Shown piece after piece: positions 25,078 through 34,102 of a DNA stretch of 64,000 bases; the first letter of the stretch is position 1, and every line of letters starts with the position of its first letter. The notes under the pieces are model-generated. The model worked only from the letters and a program-made list of their open reading frames with translations. It ran no database searches and had not been told where the DNA came from. The translations under genes were made by a program, and so were the position numbers. Location of the stretch: the NCBI RefSeq assembly GCF_001909055.1, contig NZ_LVWI01000040.1:1-64000 (forward strand). The letters are read 5' to 3'. This stretch comes from Paenibacillus helianthi. Lineage in GTDB: Bacteria > Bacillota > Bacilli > Paenibacillales > Paenibacillaceae.

Positions 25078-26529
25078 TTGAAGCAGCTTAGTTTGAAGAA
25101 CGTGTGGTTTTTGAACACGAGGAACGATATTTTGTCCGGGATGACGGTGGCTATTGCCCTGATCCCGGAAGCGATTGCCTTTTCTATACTTGCGGGAGTC
25201 AGTCCCATGGTAGGCCTGTACGCTTCGTTTTGCATTGCGGTGGTTACGGCATTTGCGGGTGGAAGGCCAGGTATGATTTCGGCAGCTACGGGGGCCATGG
25301 CTCTTTTGGTCGGTAGCCTGGTGTTGAACCATGGTATAGAGTACTTGTTTGCAGCTACCGTACTGGCCGGAATCATTCAAATCCTCATGGGGATGCTGAA
25401 GCTTGGGAGATTTATTACCTTTTTGCCGCAGCCGGTGATGACCGGTTTTGTGAATGCGCTGGCGATTCTGATTTTTATGGCGCAGTTGACGCATTTCAGC
25501 GGACAAGGGTGGGTAATGTATGCCCTGGTGGCACTTACGCTGCTTATTATCTATACGGTTCCCCGTTTCACTAAGGCGGTGCCTTCGGCACTAGTGGCGA
25601 TTATAGTGGTGTCCGTGCTCAGCATTGTTCTGGATCTGGATGTGAGAACCGTAGGTGATATGGGAGAGATCACGTCGGCTTTGCCAGTATTCCACCTGCC
25701 GGTGCTTCCGTTTACCCTGGATACACTGCTGATTATTTTACCTTATTCGCTGTCGCTTGCCGTAGTAGGACTGCTGGAATCATTGATGACCGCGACCCTG
25801 ATTGACGATATTACCGGCACCGGGAGCGATAAGAACCGTGAAGCAAAGGGTCAGGGTCTGGCGAACATAGTCACCGGCTTCTTTGGGGGCATGGCTGGCT
25901 GCGCGATGATCGGCCAATCTATGGTGAATATGAAATCGGGCGGCCGCAGCCGGCTGTCGACCCTTGTGTCCGGAATTTTTCTGCTGTTCCTGATTCTGGT
26001 TCTGGGCGATGTGGTGAAGCAGATTCCCATGGGAGCTCTGGTTGGGGTGATGTTCATGGTATCCATCAGTACCTTTGAATGGAAATCACTAACTTCATTG
26101 ACGAAGGTTCCGTTAAGCGATGCTCTGGTTATGCTCGTCACCGTGGTTACGGTGGTTGTCACCGATAATCTCTCGATTGGTGTATTGTTCGGTGTCCTGC
26201 TCAGTGCCCTTACCTTTGCCTGGAAAATCGCCTCCATCCGTATGACTATTCATACAGCGGCGGTCTCTACCCGGTATACGGTGCATGGTCAGCTGTTCTT
26301 CGGCACAACAAGCCAATTCATCCATCATTTCATGGTGGACAGCGATCCGGAGCAGATCATTATTGATTTCACCCATTCGCATGTATGGGATCAGTCCGCA
26401 GTAGATGCAATGGCCAAGATCATATCCAAGTATCAAGCTATTGGCAAGAAAGTAACCCTTACCGGTTTGAACGAACAAAGCGCGCTGCTGGTAAAACGGA
26501 TCGGATTGTCACCATCTGGCGGTCATTAG
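25078..26529 (+). CDS. SulP-family anion transporter with STAS domain
   Basis: A 483-residue membrane protein. TTG 25078 is chosen because AGGAGG lies at 25062-25067; an earlier in-frame start at 25006 has none. It opens with NDILSGMTVAIALIPEAIAF, a SulP signature, has about ten to twelve hydrophobic segments and ends with a STAS domain (about residues 395-483: IIIDFTHSHVWDQSAVDAMA). Family members move sulfate, bicarbonate or other anions. No partner gene indicates the substrate. Confidence 0.9.
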   Translation: MKQLSLKNVWFLNTRNDILSGMTVAIALIPEAIAFSILAGVSPMVGLYASFCIAVVTAFAGGRPGMISAATGAMALLVGSLVLNHGIEYLFAATVLAGIIQILMGMLKLGRFITFLPQPVMTGFVNALAILIFMAQLTHFSGQGWVMYALVALTLLIIYTVPRFTKAVPSALVAIIVVSVLSIVLDLDVRTVGDMGEITSALPVFHLPVLPFTLDTLLIILPYSLSLAVVGLLESLMTATLIDDITGTGSDKNREAKGQGLANIVTGFFGGMAGCAMIGQSMVNMKSGGRSRLSTLVSGIFLLFLILVLGDVVKQIPMGALVGVMFMVSISTFEWKSLTSLTKVPLSDALVMLVTVVTVVVTDNLSIGVLFGVLLSALTFAWKIASIRMTIHTAAVSTRYTVHGQLFFGTTSQFIHHFMVDSDPEQIIIDFTHSHVWDQSAVDAMAKIISKYQAIGKKVTLTGLNEQSALLVKRIGLSPSGGH

Positions 26530-26990
26530 TTGAATGATGTTCATTGAGAGGTTTTCTCCAATGCCAGATACCTGGCTGCGGAGAGGGCTTCTTTTTTTGT
26601 CTTTTGCCCGTATCTTCTGTATATCATCTGCATCGCGGCAGGGAACATAGCCATCCAAAGGGGATACCGGCTCGGCTGTGAAGGGTACGATTAGCAGCTA
26701 CAACATGAAAATTGCCAGCGGCGAGTCGGATAGACCCGGCAGATCCGGGAGCTGACCGATCTTCAATTGGAGAAAATCAAAGAAGTGAAGTGTACAAGGC
26801 TTCAAAGGTTATCCGCGCAAACACGAATGATATGCGGGGCCATCCGCCAGGTGAAAGTGCAGGCAAGGTCTTGTTAACTATAATTAGACTAAAGGGACGC
26901 CCGCCCGCACAGCTTTCCAAAGTGCCTTACTATTGGTATGATTACAAGGAATGCGAGCGTCTACTACCGATTACCATGGAGGAATTAATA
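26530..26990. other. 461-base gap without a clear gene
   Basis: I see no convincing gene, riboswitch or strong terminator. Short open stretches around 26680-26870 lack starts and ribosome sites. The GGAGGA ribosome site of deoC is at 26978-26983. An open frame continuing upstream of deoC to 26712 has no ribosome site. Confidence 0.5.
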
Positions 26991-27668
26991 ATGAGCGAAA
27001 ACAAATTATCCGGGATTATTGACCATACGCTGCTGAAGGCGGATGCCCGTAAAGAAGATATCATCAAGCTGGCGGAAGAGGCCAAAACCTATACATTCGC
27101 TTCAGTTTGCGTGAATCCGGCATGGGTTGCTACTGCCTACGAGGTGTTGAAGGACACGCCTGAAGTGAAGGTCTGCACGGTTATCGGGTTCCCGCTGGGC
27201 GCTTCGACACCTGAAACCAAGGCATTTGAGACCACGAACGCGATTTCGAACGGTGCAGGGGAAGTGGATATGGTCATCAACATCGGAGCATTGAAGGATG
27301 GCGACAATGAACTGGTGAAGCGGGATATCGCTGCAGTAGTCGATGCAGCACGCGGTAAAGCACTGACCAAAGTGATTATTGAGACCTGCCTGCTTACAGA
27401 TGAAGAGAAAATCCGCGCCTGCAAGCTCGCCGTAGAAGCCGGAGCTGATTTTGTGAAAACCTCGACCGGATTCTCCACAGGCGGTGCGACTAAGGAAGAT
27501 ATTGCATTGATGCGTGCGACTGTAGGTCCTGATATCGGTGTTAAGGCTTCCGGCGGTGTGCGCAGCGCAGAAGATGCGCTTGTTATGGTTGGAGCAGGCG
27601 CAACCCGTATCGGCACCAGCGGCGGAGTGGCTATTGCCAAAGGCGAACAGAGCCAGAGCAACTATTAA
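26991..27668 (+). CDS. deoC: Deoxyribose-phosphate aldolase
   Basis: A 225-residue class I aldolase that splits 2-deoxyribose-5-phosphate into acetaldehyde and glyceraldehyde-3-phosphate. ATG 26991 follows GGAGGA. Clear motifs are [55 protein letters not shown], the Schiff-base Lys in [10 protein letters not shown] and [10 protein letters not shown]. Length and all active-site residues are normal. It stands alone, with a terminator after it. Confidence 0.96.
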   Translation: MSENKLSGIIDHTLLKADARKEDIIKLAEEAKTYTFASVCVNPAWVATAYEVLKDTPEVKVCTVIGFPLGASTPETKAFETTNAISNGAGEVDMVINIGALKDGDNELVKRDIAAVVDAARGKALTKVIIETCLLTDEEKIRACKLAVEAGADFVKTSTGFSTGGATKEDIALMRATVGPDIGVKASGGVRSAEDALVMVGAGATRIGTSGGVAIAKGEQSQSNY

Positions 27669-27691
27669 TTGCAGTTAGTTTCAAAAAAAGC

Positions 27692-27734
27692 GGCTGCGGC
27701 GTCATTGTATCAGGGACGCTGCAGCCATTTTTTT
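27692..27734 (+). terminator. Rho-independent terminator of deoC
   Basis: GGCTGCGGCGTC and GACGCTGCAGCC pair around an 11-base loop, followed by ATTTTTTT. Confidence 0.92.
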
Positions 27735-27799
27735 ATGAGATGAGAAATAAGCGGATTTCTCTAGGAAATGAGAAGGCGGAGAAGAGGCTATTGACGAAG

Positions 27800-28306
27800 A
27801 TGAATTACCCTGTTATTGAAACAGATAGACTGAGGTTAAGAGTACTTACGCTGGAAGATAATGAGGCTGTATTCCAGCATTTCTCGGATGAAGAAGTAAC
27901 GCGCTATATGGATATTCCGCCCTGCCGGGATATTGCCGAAGCTGATGAAATAATCCAGTTTCACATCGACGATTCGGGCTGCCGCTGGGGAATATTCGAT
28001 AAGCAGCAGGAGCGAATGGCGGGAACCTGCGGATATCATTGCTGGAGAACTGGACCCTCAGGCACAGCGGAAATTGGCTACGATCTGTCCAGAGCCTTCT
28101 GGGGCAAGGGTCTGATGACGGAAGCACTTCATCCGGTGATCCAATTTGGATTTGAACAGATGGGGCTTGAGGTCATCGAAGCTACAGTTGATCCCGGAAA
28201 TGACAGATCCATACGCCTGCTGATGGCGTTGGGGTTCTCTAGAGAGGCCGAGCTTGTGGACAATCTGGTATATTTCTATTTGCGGCGAAATCAATTAACC
28301 GGATGA
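27800..28306 (+). CDS. GNAT-family N-acetyltransferase (RimJ/RimL-like)
   Basis: A 168-residue acetyltransferase of the RimJ group: IETDRLRLRVLTLEDNEAVF at the start, IGYDLSRAFWGKGLMTEALH with the acetyl-CoA loop and DPGNDRSIRLLMALGF near the end. The start is uncertain: ATG 27800 is used here, but TTG 27791 sits better behind AAGGCGGAG, and the open frame reaches 27740. The substrate is unknown. Confidence 0.82.
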   Translation: MNYPVIETDRLRLRVLTLEDNEAVFQHFSDEEVTRYMDIPPCRDIAEADEIIQFHIDDSGCRWGIFDKQQERMAGTCGYHCWRTGPSGTAEIGYDLSRAFWGKGLMTEALHPVIQFGFEQMGLEVIEATVDPGNDRSIRLLMALGFSREAELVDNLVYFYLRRNQLTG

Positions 28307-28517
28307 CTACTTTTGCCGCTTACGCAGCTTCATCAGAAGATGGAATTCCGAAGGAGAGCCTTAAGTTTGGCTTCGATAAATTTGAGAACGCTTACCATGG
28401 CGGGATGCTGCGGATCACAGTTTTTCTCAACTAAATAAAACACATTGGAATAATGAGATATTTTTCTTCCCAAATAACATGGTTTGTGAGAGAATAGGAA
28501 CAATTCTTAGTTGTTAA

Positions 28518-29846
<1,329 letters not shown>

Positions 29847-29860
29847 GTCAGAGTGTGTAC

Positions 29861-29926
29861 AGGCCACTATCCAAATACGCAATCGTTCATCGATCGGTGA
29901 GCGGCGTAATGGGATAGTGGCCTTTT
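29861..29926 (+). terminator. Terminator after metY
   Basis: AGGCCACTATCC and GGATAGTGGCCT form a 12-bp perfect stem around a long loop, followed by TTT. The loop of about 39 bases is unusually large, with an inner ATCG-containing stem possible. Confidence 0.85.
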
Positions 29927-30180
29927 TCATGAAATGTAGCTGCTGCTTATCCGCTTAAATAATGCAGGATATCACTTGCGCTGTATGCCTATTCCTTAAA
30001 AAGGGATCGGCGGCAGAGTTACACTTTTCCCGGCATTGTTCCCCTAATAAATTGGTAACGCTTGCATATTTTGCTGCGGGTTCCCGTATTTATAAGATGA
30101 AGTATGCAGACGATGCCGGTGGTGGTCTGAAGCCCGAAGGAAGCCGGCAGCAATCCAAAGCTAAAAAGGTGGGTGCGGAA
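29927..30180. other. Gap between metY terminator and the next gene
   Basis: No separate gene seen. The open frame of the next gene runs back to 29962 without a ribosome site. Confidence 0.5.
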
Positions 30181-31242
30181 ATGAAGGGTGAACGCGAGCA
30201 GGAGCATAACCGGAATAAGGAAGAGCGTCCGTTCAAGTATCTTGCCGGAGATCGGGCAATTGGGGTAGAAATGAGCCAATCTGCGTCTGTGGCTTCCGCA
30301 GCTGCAGAGTTTATTGCTGAAGGAGAGCGCACAAGCTTAATCGAGCCGATGCACCGTGCTTATTTCAGACGTCCGGGTGAACGTCCGGCTTTTTTGGTGC
30401 TGCGGGATGGGCGCGAGGAGCGGACGGTTCTGCGGGAAGAACCTGGAGCGTTGCCTGCGGGCCCCTGCCTGATCCGCAGCGGGGAGTGGCTGTTTGCTCC
30501 TGAGGTGAACGAACTCTACGCGGGCTGGCTGTTCAGCGAAACCGCCGAGCAGGAGGAACGGATTCTGCAGCGGATCTATTATCGGTTGCGTGCATCAGCA
30601 GCAGCACTGCTGGAGTCGGCGGACGGGGCCTGGGCCGCCGTTACGCTGCCCTTCATGCCGGAGCTGGCCGATCAGCCGGCCAGGCAGGCTGCGCTGCAGG
30701 ATGCGCAGCTTGAGGCGCTTTTCGCTTCGGTCGCGGAGCGCCAGCGCCTGGGCGGCGACTGCCGCGTGGACCTGCTGGCGCCGTATCCCGCCAGCGCAGC
30801 CGAATTCGCGGCGCAGCGCGAATTCATCGAGGGCGTGGCCGAACAGACCCTCGGCCACGCTTACGCGGCGGCGTGCCGCATCGGGGCGATGATTCCGCCC
30901 GATGTGGAGCGCGCCGCCGCGGGGGAAATCGCGCGCATCGCCGATTTCCTGGTGCTGGACGGCGCGGCAGGCGAAGCCGCGCCGGAAGACGCCGCCGGAG
31001 GCTTCGCCAAGGCGGCGGAAGAGATCCTGGCCGCCGTGCAGCGCGTGAAGCCGGCGGCGGTACTGCTCGCCGCCGGTGCCCCGGCGGCGTATGCGCTGGC
31101 CGATCTGTACCGGATCGGCTTCGGCGGGATCTTTTGCAGCGCGGGCCAGCGGACAGAAGCGCTGCTGCGGGCAGCCTGCCTGACCTGGATGGCCCGGCAG
31201 GATCAGGCTAAGCCAGCCGCCGGAGGATGGCTGAGCAGCTAG
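30181..31242 (+). CDS. High-GC protein resembling the C-terminal barrel of PEP-utilising enzymes
   Basis: A 353-residue cytoplasmic protein; start ATG 30181 behind AAGGTGGG. Residues about 195-350 can be aligned by eye with the C-terminal domain of pyruvate phosphate dikinase and PEP synthase: VDLLAPYPASAAEFAAQREF, CRIGAMIPPDVERAAAGEIA and a closing LYRIGFGGIFCSAGQRTEAL. The family's GTNDL segment is absent (ADFLVLDGAAGEA instead), so PEP catalysis is unlikely. The first 130 residues show no known domain. The second half is far richer in G and C than its neighbours. Assignment is inference. Confidence 0.5.
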   Translation: MKGEREQEHNRNKEERPFKYLAGDRAIGVEMSQSASVASAAAEFIAEGERTSLIEPMHRAYFRRPGERPAFLVLRDGREERTVLREEPGALPAGPCLIRSGEWLFAPEVNELYAGWLFSETAEQEERILQRIYYRLRASAAALLESADGAWAAVTLPFMPELADQPARQAALQDAQLEALFASVAERQRLGGDCRVDLLAPYPASAAEFAAQREFIEGVAEQTLGHAYAAACRIGAMIPPDVERAAAGEIARIADFLVLDGAAGEAAPEDAAGGFAKAAEEILAAVQRVKPAAVLLAAGAPAAYALADLYRIGFGGIFCSAGQRTEALLRAACLTWMARQDQAKPAAGGWLSS

Positions 31243-31280
31243 TCCAGCTATGTGTTGATAACACACACTTTAACAAGGAA

Positions 31281-31327
31281 ACCCGATCTCTTCTGCGGCT
31301 GGTGCAGGAAGAAATCGGGTCTCTTTT
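31281..31327 (+). terminator. Terminator after the PEP-barrel-like gene
   Basis: ACCCGATCTCTTCTGC and GCAGGAAGAAATCGGGT form a long imperfect stem, followed by CTCTTTTT. Confidence 0.88.
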
Positions 31328-31389
31328 TATTTAGGGAATGATGATCTGCTGCTGCGAATAAAAGCTGAATCGGCCAAAGGAGGGGTTCT

Positions 31390-31491
31390 CTCCGAAACAA
31401 CGGCAGAAATGCCGTTGTTGAAGCGCCGCAGGTGGATCTGCTCCGTAACAACGGCAGAAATACCGTTGTTGAAGCATCGCAGGTGGATCTG
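31390..31491 (-). repeat. Two tandem 51-bp repeats, each with a perfect hairpin
   Basis: 31390-31440 and 31441-31491 are 51-bp copies differing at a few bases. Each contains AACAACGGCAGAAATGCCGTTGTT or its near copy, a palindrome of 9-bp arms. The period of 51 keeps the reading frame: on the minus strand a 63-codon frame (31331-31522) reads a repeated 17-residue peptide with core LQQRxFCRC. No ribosome site was seen, so I list it as a repeat, not as a gene. Confidence 0.85.
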
Positions 31492-31570
31492 CTTCAGCCC
31501 AGGCCATTATCGTTGGAAACACTCCCGTTGAAATTCAGCCTTTGTCTGCAAGCTCCTGCCGCATCCTGCT

Positions 31571-32371
31571 TTAATCCAGCCGCACCGTAGCGCCTGCGGA
31601 TATCTGGCGGGGTTGGTCCTCTGCCGTGATCCATACATCCACTGCTGACGGATTATACACGATGGCTTGGGAAGCGGAGAAGCGCAACCCCCGTACAGCA
31701 GACAGATAGTCGGCAATCTCGATATTGGTCGCATACCAGATCTCCTGACGACCGCCCATCAGGCCGGCGAACTGTTCTAATTCCTCCCAGTTGTGATTGT
31801 CGTTGAATTCATAGCTGTGCCCCCAGACATATAGGAGCTGCATCCGCGAATGTCTGGGCTTCTCCTCCAGGAATCGTTGTCCGAGCGGCAGCATATCACG
31901 GTGATGACAGGTGGGGTGCCAAGCCAGCAGATGATCCGGCAAGGTGAAGCCGCCGTGGGATTGCACAGTGCGTGCATACTCGATTCCCAGTGCAGGAAGA
32001 ATGCTCAGCACCTCATCACTGTAGTCACCGAACGGATAGGACATACCTCTCACGGGATAGCCCGCAAGGGTTTCCAGATGCCCGCGGTCCTTCAGAATTT
32101 CTTCAGCAATGCCCGCCCGGGGGGTCATGGAGAGAAAGGGATGAGTGCTGGTATGTGCGGATATTTCATGACCCTTGTAAAGGGATGACACTTCTTCTCC
32201 GAGGATATAGCTTTCCTTGCCGAAAAACCCTGAATTCAAATGAAAGGTGCCCTTCAGACCCTGCCGGTTCAGTATCGCCACAAGCTGTCTGTCATAGATT
32301 CTGCCGTCATCCCAGCTCGTTGTTAGCGCTTTAGTAACACCGCCCGGAAAAAGATCAAGCTTGACTTTCAT
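31571..32371 (-). CDS. Polysaccharide deacetylase-family protein (NodB fold)
   Basis: A 266-residue protein with no signal peptide. The NodB motifs are present: TTSWDDG (two Asp for base and metal), HTSTHPF (metal His pair) and RGMSYPFGDYSD. It would remove acetyl groups from a saccharide inside the cell. Start ATG 32371 is behind AGGAGG. It follows the AraC regulator gene on the same strand, 95 bases downstream, and probably belongs to the glycan locus. Confidence 0.85.
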   Translation of the reverse strand: MKVKLDLFPGGVTKALTTSWDDGRIYDRQLVAILNRQGLKGTFHLNSGFFGKESYILGEEVSSLYKGHEISAHTSTHPFLSMTPRAGIAEEILKDRGHLETLAGYPVRGMSYPFGDYSDEVLSILPALGIEYARTVQSHGGFTLPDHLLAWHPTCHHRDMLPLGQRFLEEKPRHSRMQLLYVWGHSYEFNDNHNWEELEQFAGLMGGRQEIWYATNIEIADYLSAVRGLRFSASQAIVYNPSAVDVWITAEDQPRQISAGATVRLD

Positions 32372-32466
32372 AACATTTCAACCTCCTGATTATTCAATGA
32401 TTTCATTATGAACAATGCCAGAGACGGCGGCTATTAGCAAGATTCTTGTACATAGACGGCCTGCAA

Positions 32467-33333
32467 TCACAGCCCCGCCTTATGCACCCGATATTCCGAA
32501 GGCGAGCACTGGAACACTTTTCTGAATTGCCTGGAATAATAGTTGTGATCCCGGAAGCCGCTGTCCATTGCCACCTGAGAGATGGACAGCTCTGGATTGC
32601 GCAGCAGCGTGCAGGAGTAGTCCAGCCTTTTGCGGATAACGTAATCCATAGGTGTCGTATGATAATTCCGGGTGAATACACGGAGGAACTGGCGCTTGGA
32701 CATATAGGCCAGATCGGCCAGACCCTGCAGAGAAACAGGCTGCAAAAAATGCTCCTCAATATAGGTGATCGCCTCCCCGATCCGCAGTGCCTTGTTCTCG
32801 GTCCCGCCGCCATTCTGCCGGTAATACCGTGACAGCGTGCCGACGAGCGCCGTGAAATAGGTGCGGATCATCAGCCGGTAGCCGTCAATTTGCCGGTCAT
32901 GCTCCTCCAGAATCCGGTCCAGCAAAAGATTCACCTCATCAAGCTGAGCAGGCTGCAGAGAGAGCATGCCTTTGAAGAACATTTCCTTGCGGAAAAAGGG
33001 CTCCAGATAAAACAGCGCCTGGAATCCCGGGAGAAGCTTAAGCTCTGGCAGCTGGAGCAGCTGGTCGGGATGGAACATGACATTGACGTATTGAATATTC
33101 TGCACATTTTTGTAGCCGTGGGAAATATCACTGTGTATAAAAAACACCTGACCCGCAGAAACGGGGTACTCCTTTCCTTCAATGATATGAATTGCGCTTC
33201 CCTCCAGAATGACCACCAGTTCCGAGAAATCATGGCAGTGCACATAATAATCATGCGTCAGCGGGCATTTTTGAATACGGAAAGTGAAGCCGGGTTCGAG
33301 TCCCAGATCCCGTGCATAGAGTTTTTTTGTCAT
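32467..33333 (-). CDS. AraC-family transcriptional regulator with cupin sensor
   Basis: A 288-residue regulator. The N-terminal cupin-type sensor contains YYVHCHDFSELVVILEGSAI and PVSAGQVFFIHSDISHGY; the C-terminal domain has the double helix-turn-helix (ISQVAMDSGFRDHNYYSRQF, ending FRKVFQCSPSEYRVHKAGL). This type senses sugars such as rhamnose or alpha-galactosides. It is divergent from the mutarotase-like, GH2 and GH94 genes across 97 bases, so it likely controls them. No clear ribosome site precedes ATG 33333. Confidence 0.92.
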   Translation of the reverse strand: MTKKLYARDLGLEPGFTFRIQKCPLTHDYYVHCHDFSELVVILEGSAIHIIEGKEYPVSAGQVFFIHSDISHGYKNVQNIQYVNVMFHPDQLLQLPELKLLPGFQALFYLEPFFRKEMFFKGMLSLQPAQLDEVNLLLDRILEEHDRQIDGYRLMIRTYFTALVGTLSRYYRQNGGGTENKALRIGEAITYIEEHFLQPVSLQGLADLAYMSKRQFLRVFTRNYHTTPMDYVIRKRLDYSCTLLRNPELSISQVAMDSGFRDHNYYSRQFRKVFQCSPSEYRVHKAGL

Positions 33334-33430
33334 GTCGTTATTATGCTAAAGATGGTCCTGATCGTCAAGGAAGCGGCCCGCCGGATGCGCTACTCTGAAG
33401 AGGAAGATGACATAAGGCTGGAGGGTGACT

Positions 33431-34099
33431 ATGCAGCGCTGTTTATACAGGGCCGAGTGCAGGGAGGGCGGGATTCCAGAGCTCTTTTTTCAATCCCGGC
33501 TCCCATTGCTGAATGAACGAATGGAAATGCTGGATATTTCGCGGCTAAGCGTATTCCAGAAAGGGAACGAGCTGTTTCTTTATTACGAATGCGGCGGAGA
33601 GCGGCATGAACCGGAGCGGCTGTTTGCAGATGGGGAGGAGCTGCTCAAGGTTTGGCCGGGAGGACAGCAGCCCAGATGGTGGGTGCCCATGATGGACATT
33701 TTCCACTACCAGCAGCCGGTTTCCAGGCAGCATTGGAAGCGCACTCAACAGGAGAGTACTCCCTTTGGACGGGTGGCGCTTTTGAAGCCGGAACAGGTTT
33801 CAAGCTATATCTATTATCACTACCAATATCAGGAGGAGCGCCCGGGAGACGGTGACAAATACGGAATCATCGGACTTCATGAGAACCTGCTGTTCTTTTA
33901 TGCCGAGCTGCCCAGTACGGTGGAGCCGGCGCCTTATGCGGGAAAGCTCGCAACGAATCTCAGACCGGATCAATGGGGGGAAGTAATGGACCCGCATTTT
34001 ATGAAATGGATGGATGCCCCGGCTGACCAGGAAATTTGGAAAAAGCTCACTATCGTGCTTAACGTACCGGTCCCAGCCGGCAAAAAGGAGAGTGAATAG
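33431..34099 (+). CDS. Rhamnose-mutarotase-like protein of the glycan locus
   Basis: A 222-residue protein. The first 70 residues resemble L-rhamnose mutarotase (RCLYRAECREGGIPEL, then ISRLSVFQKGNELFLYYEC), a small alpha-beta barrel that interconverts sugar anomers. The remaining 150 residues contain an aromatic-rich WWVPMMDIFHYQQPV and MDPHFMKWMDAP, the latter again like a mutarotase ending, so the protein may be a mutarotase with a large insertion. ATG 33431 follows GGAGGG. It is three bases from the GH2 gene. The catalytic assignment is inference. Confidence 0.55.
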   Translation: MQRCLYRAECREGGIPELFFQSRLPLLNERMEMLDISRLSVFQKGNELFLYYECGGERHEPERLFADGEELLKVWPGGQQPRWWVPMMDIFHYQQPVSRQHWKRTQQESTPFGRVALLKPEQVSSYIYYHYQYQEERPGDGDKYGIIGLHENLLFFYAELPSTVEPAPYAGKLATNLRPDQWGEVMDPHFMKWMDAPADQEIWKKLTIVLNVPVPAGKKESE

Positions 34100-34102
34100 A
34101 GG

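Noticed and set aside
26712..26990. N-terminal extension of deoC
   Set aside because: DeoC proteins of normal length start at ATG 26991, which has GGAGGA; the extension has no homology and a Pro/Arg-rich noncoding look.
31390..31491. CRISPR-like repeat
   Set aside because: There are only two abutting copies with no spacers and no cas genes; it is a tandem palindromic repeat.
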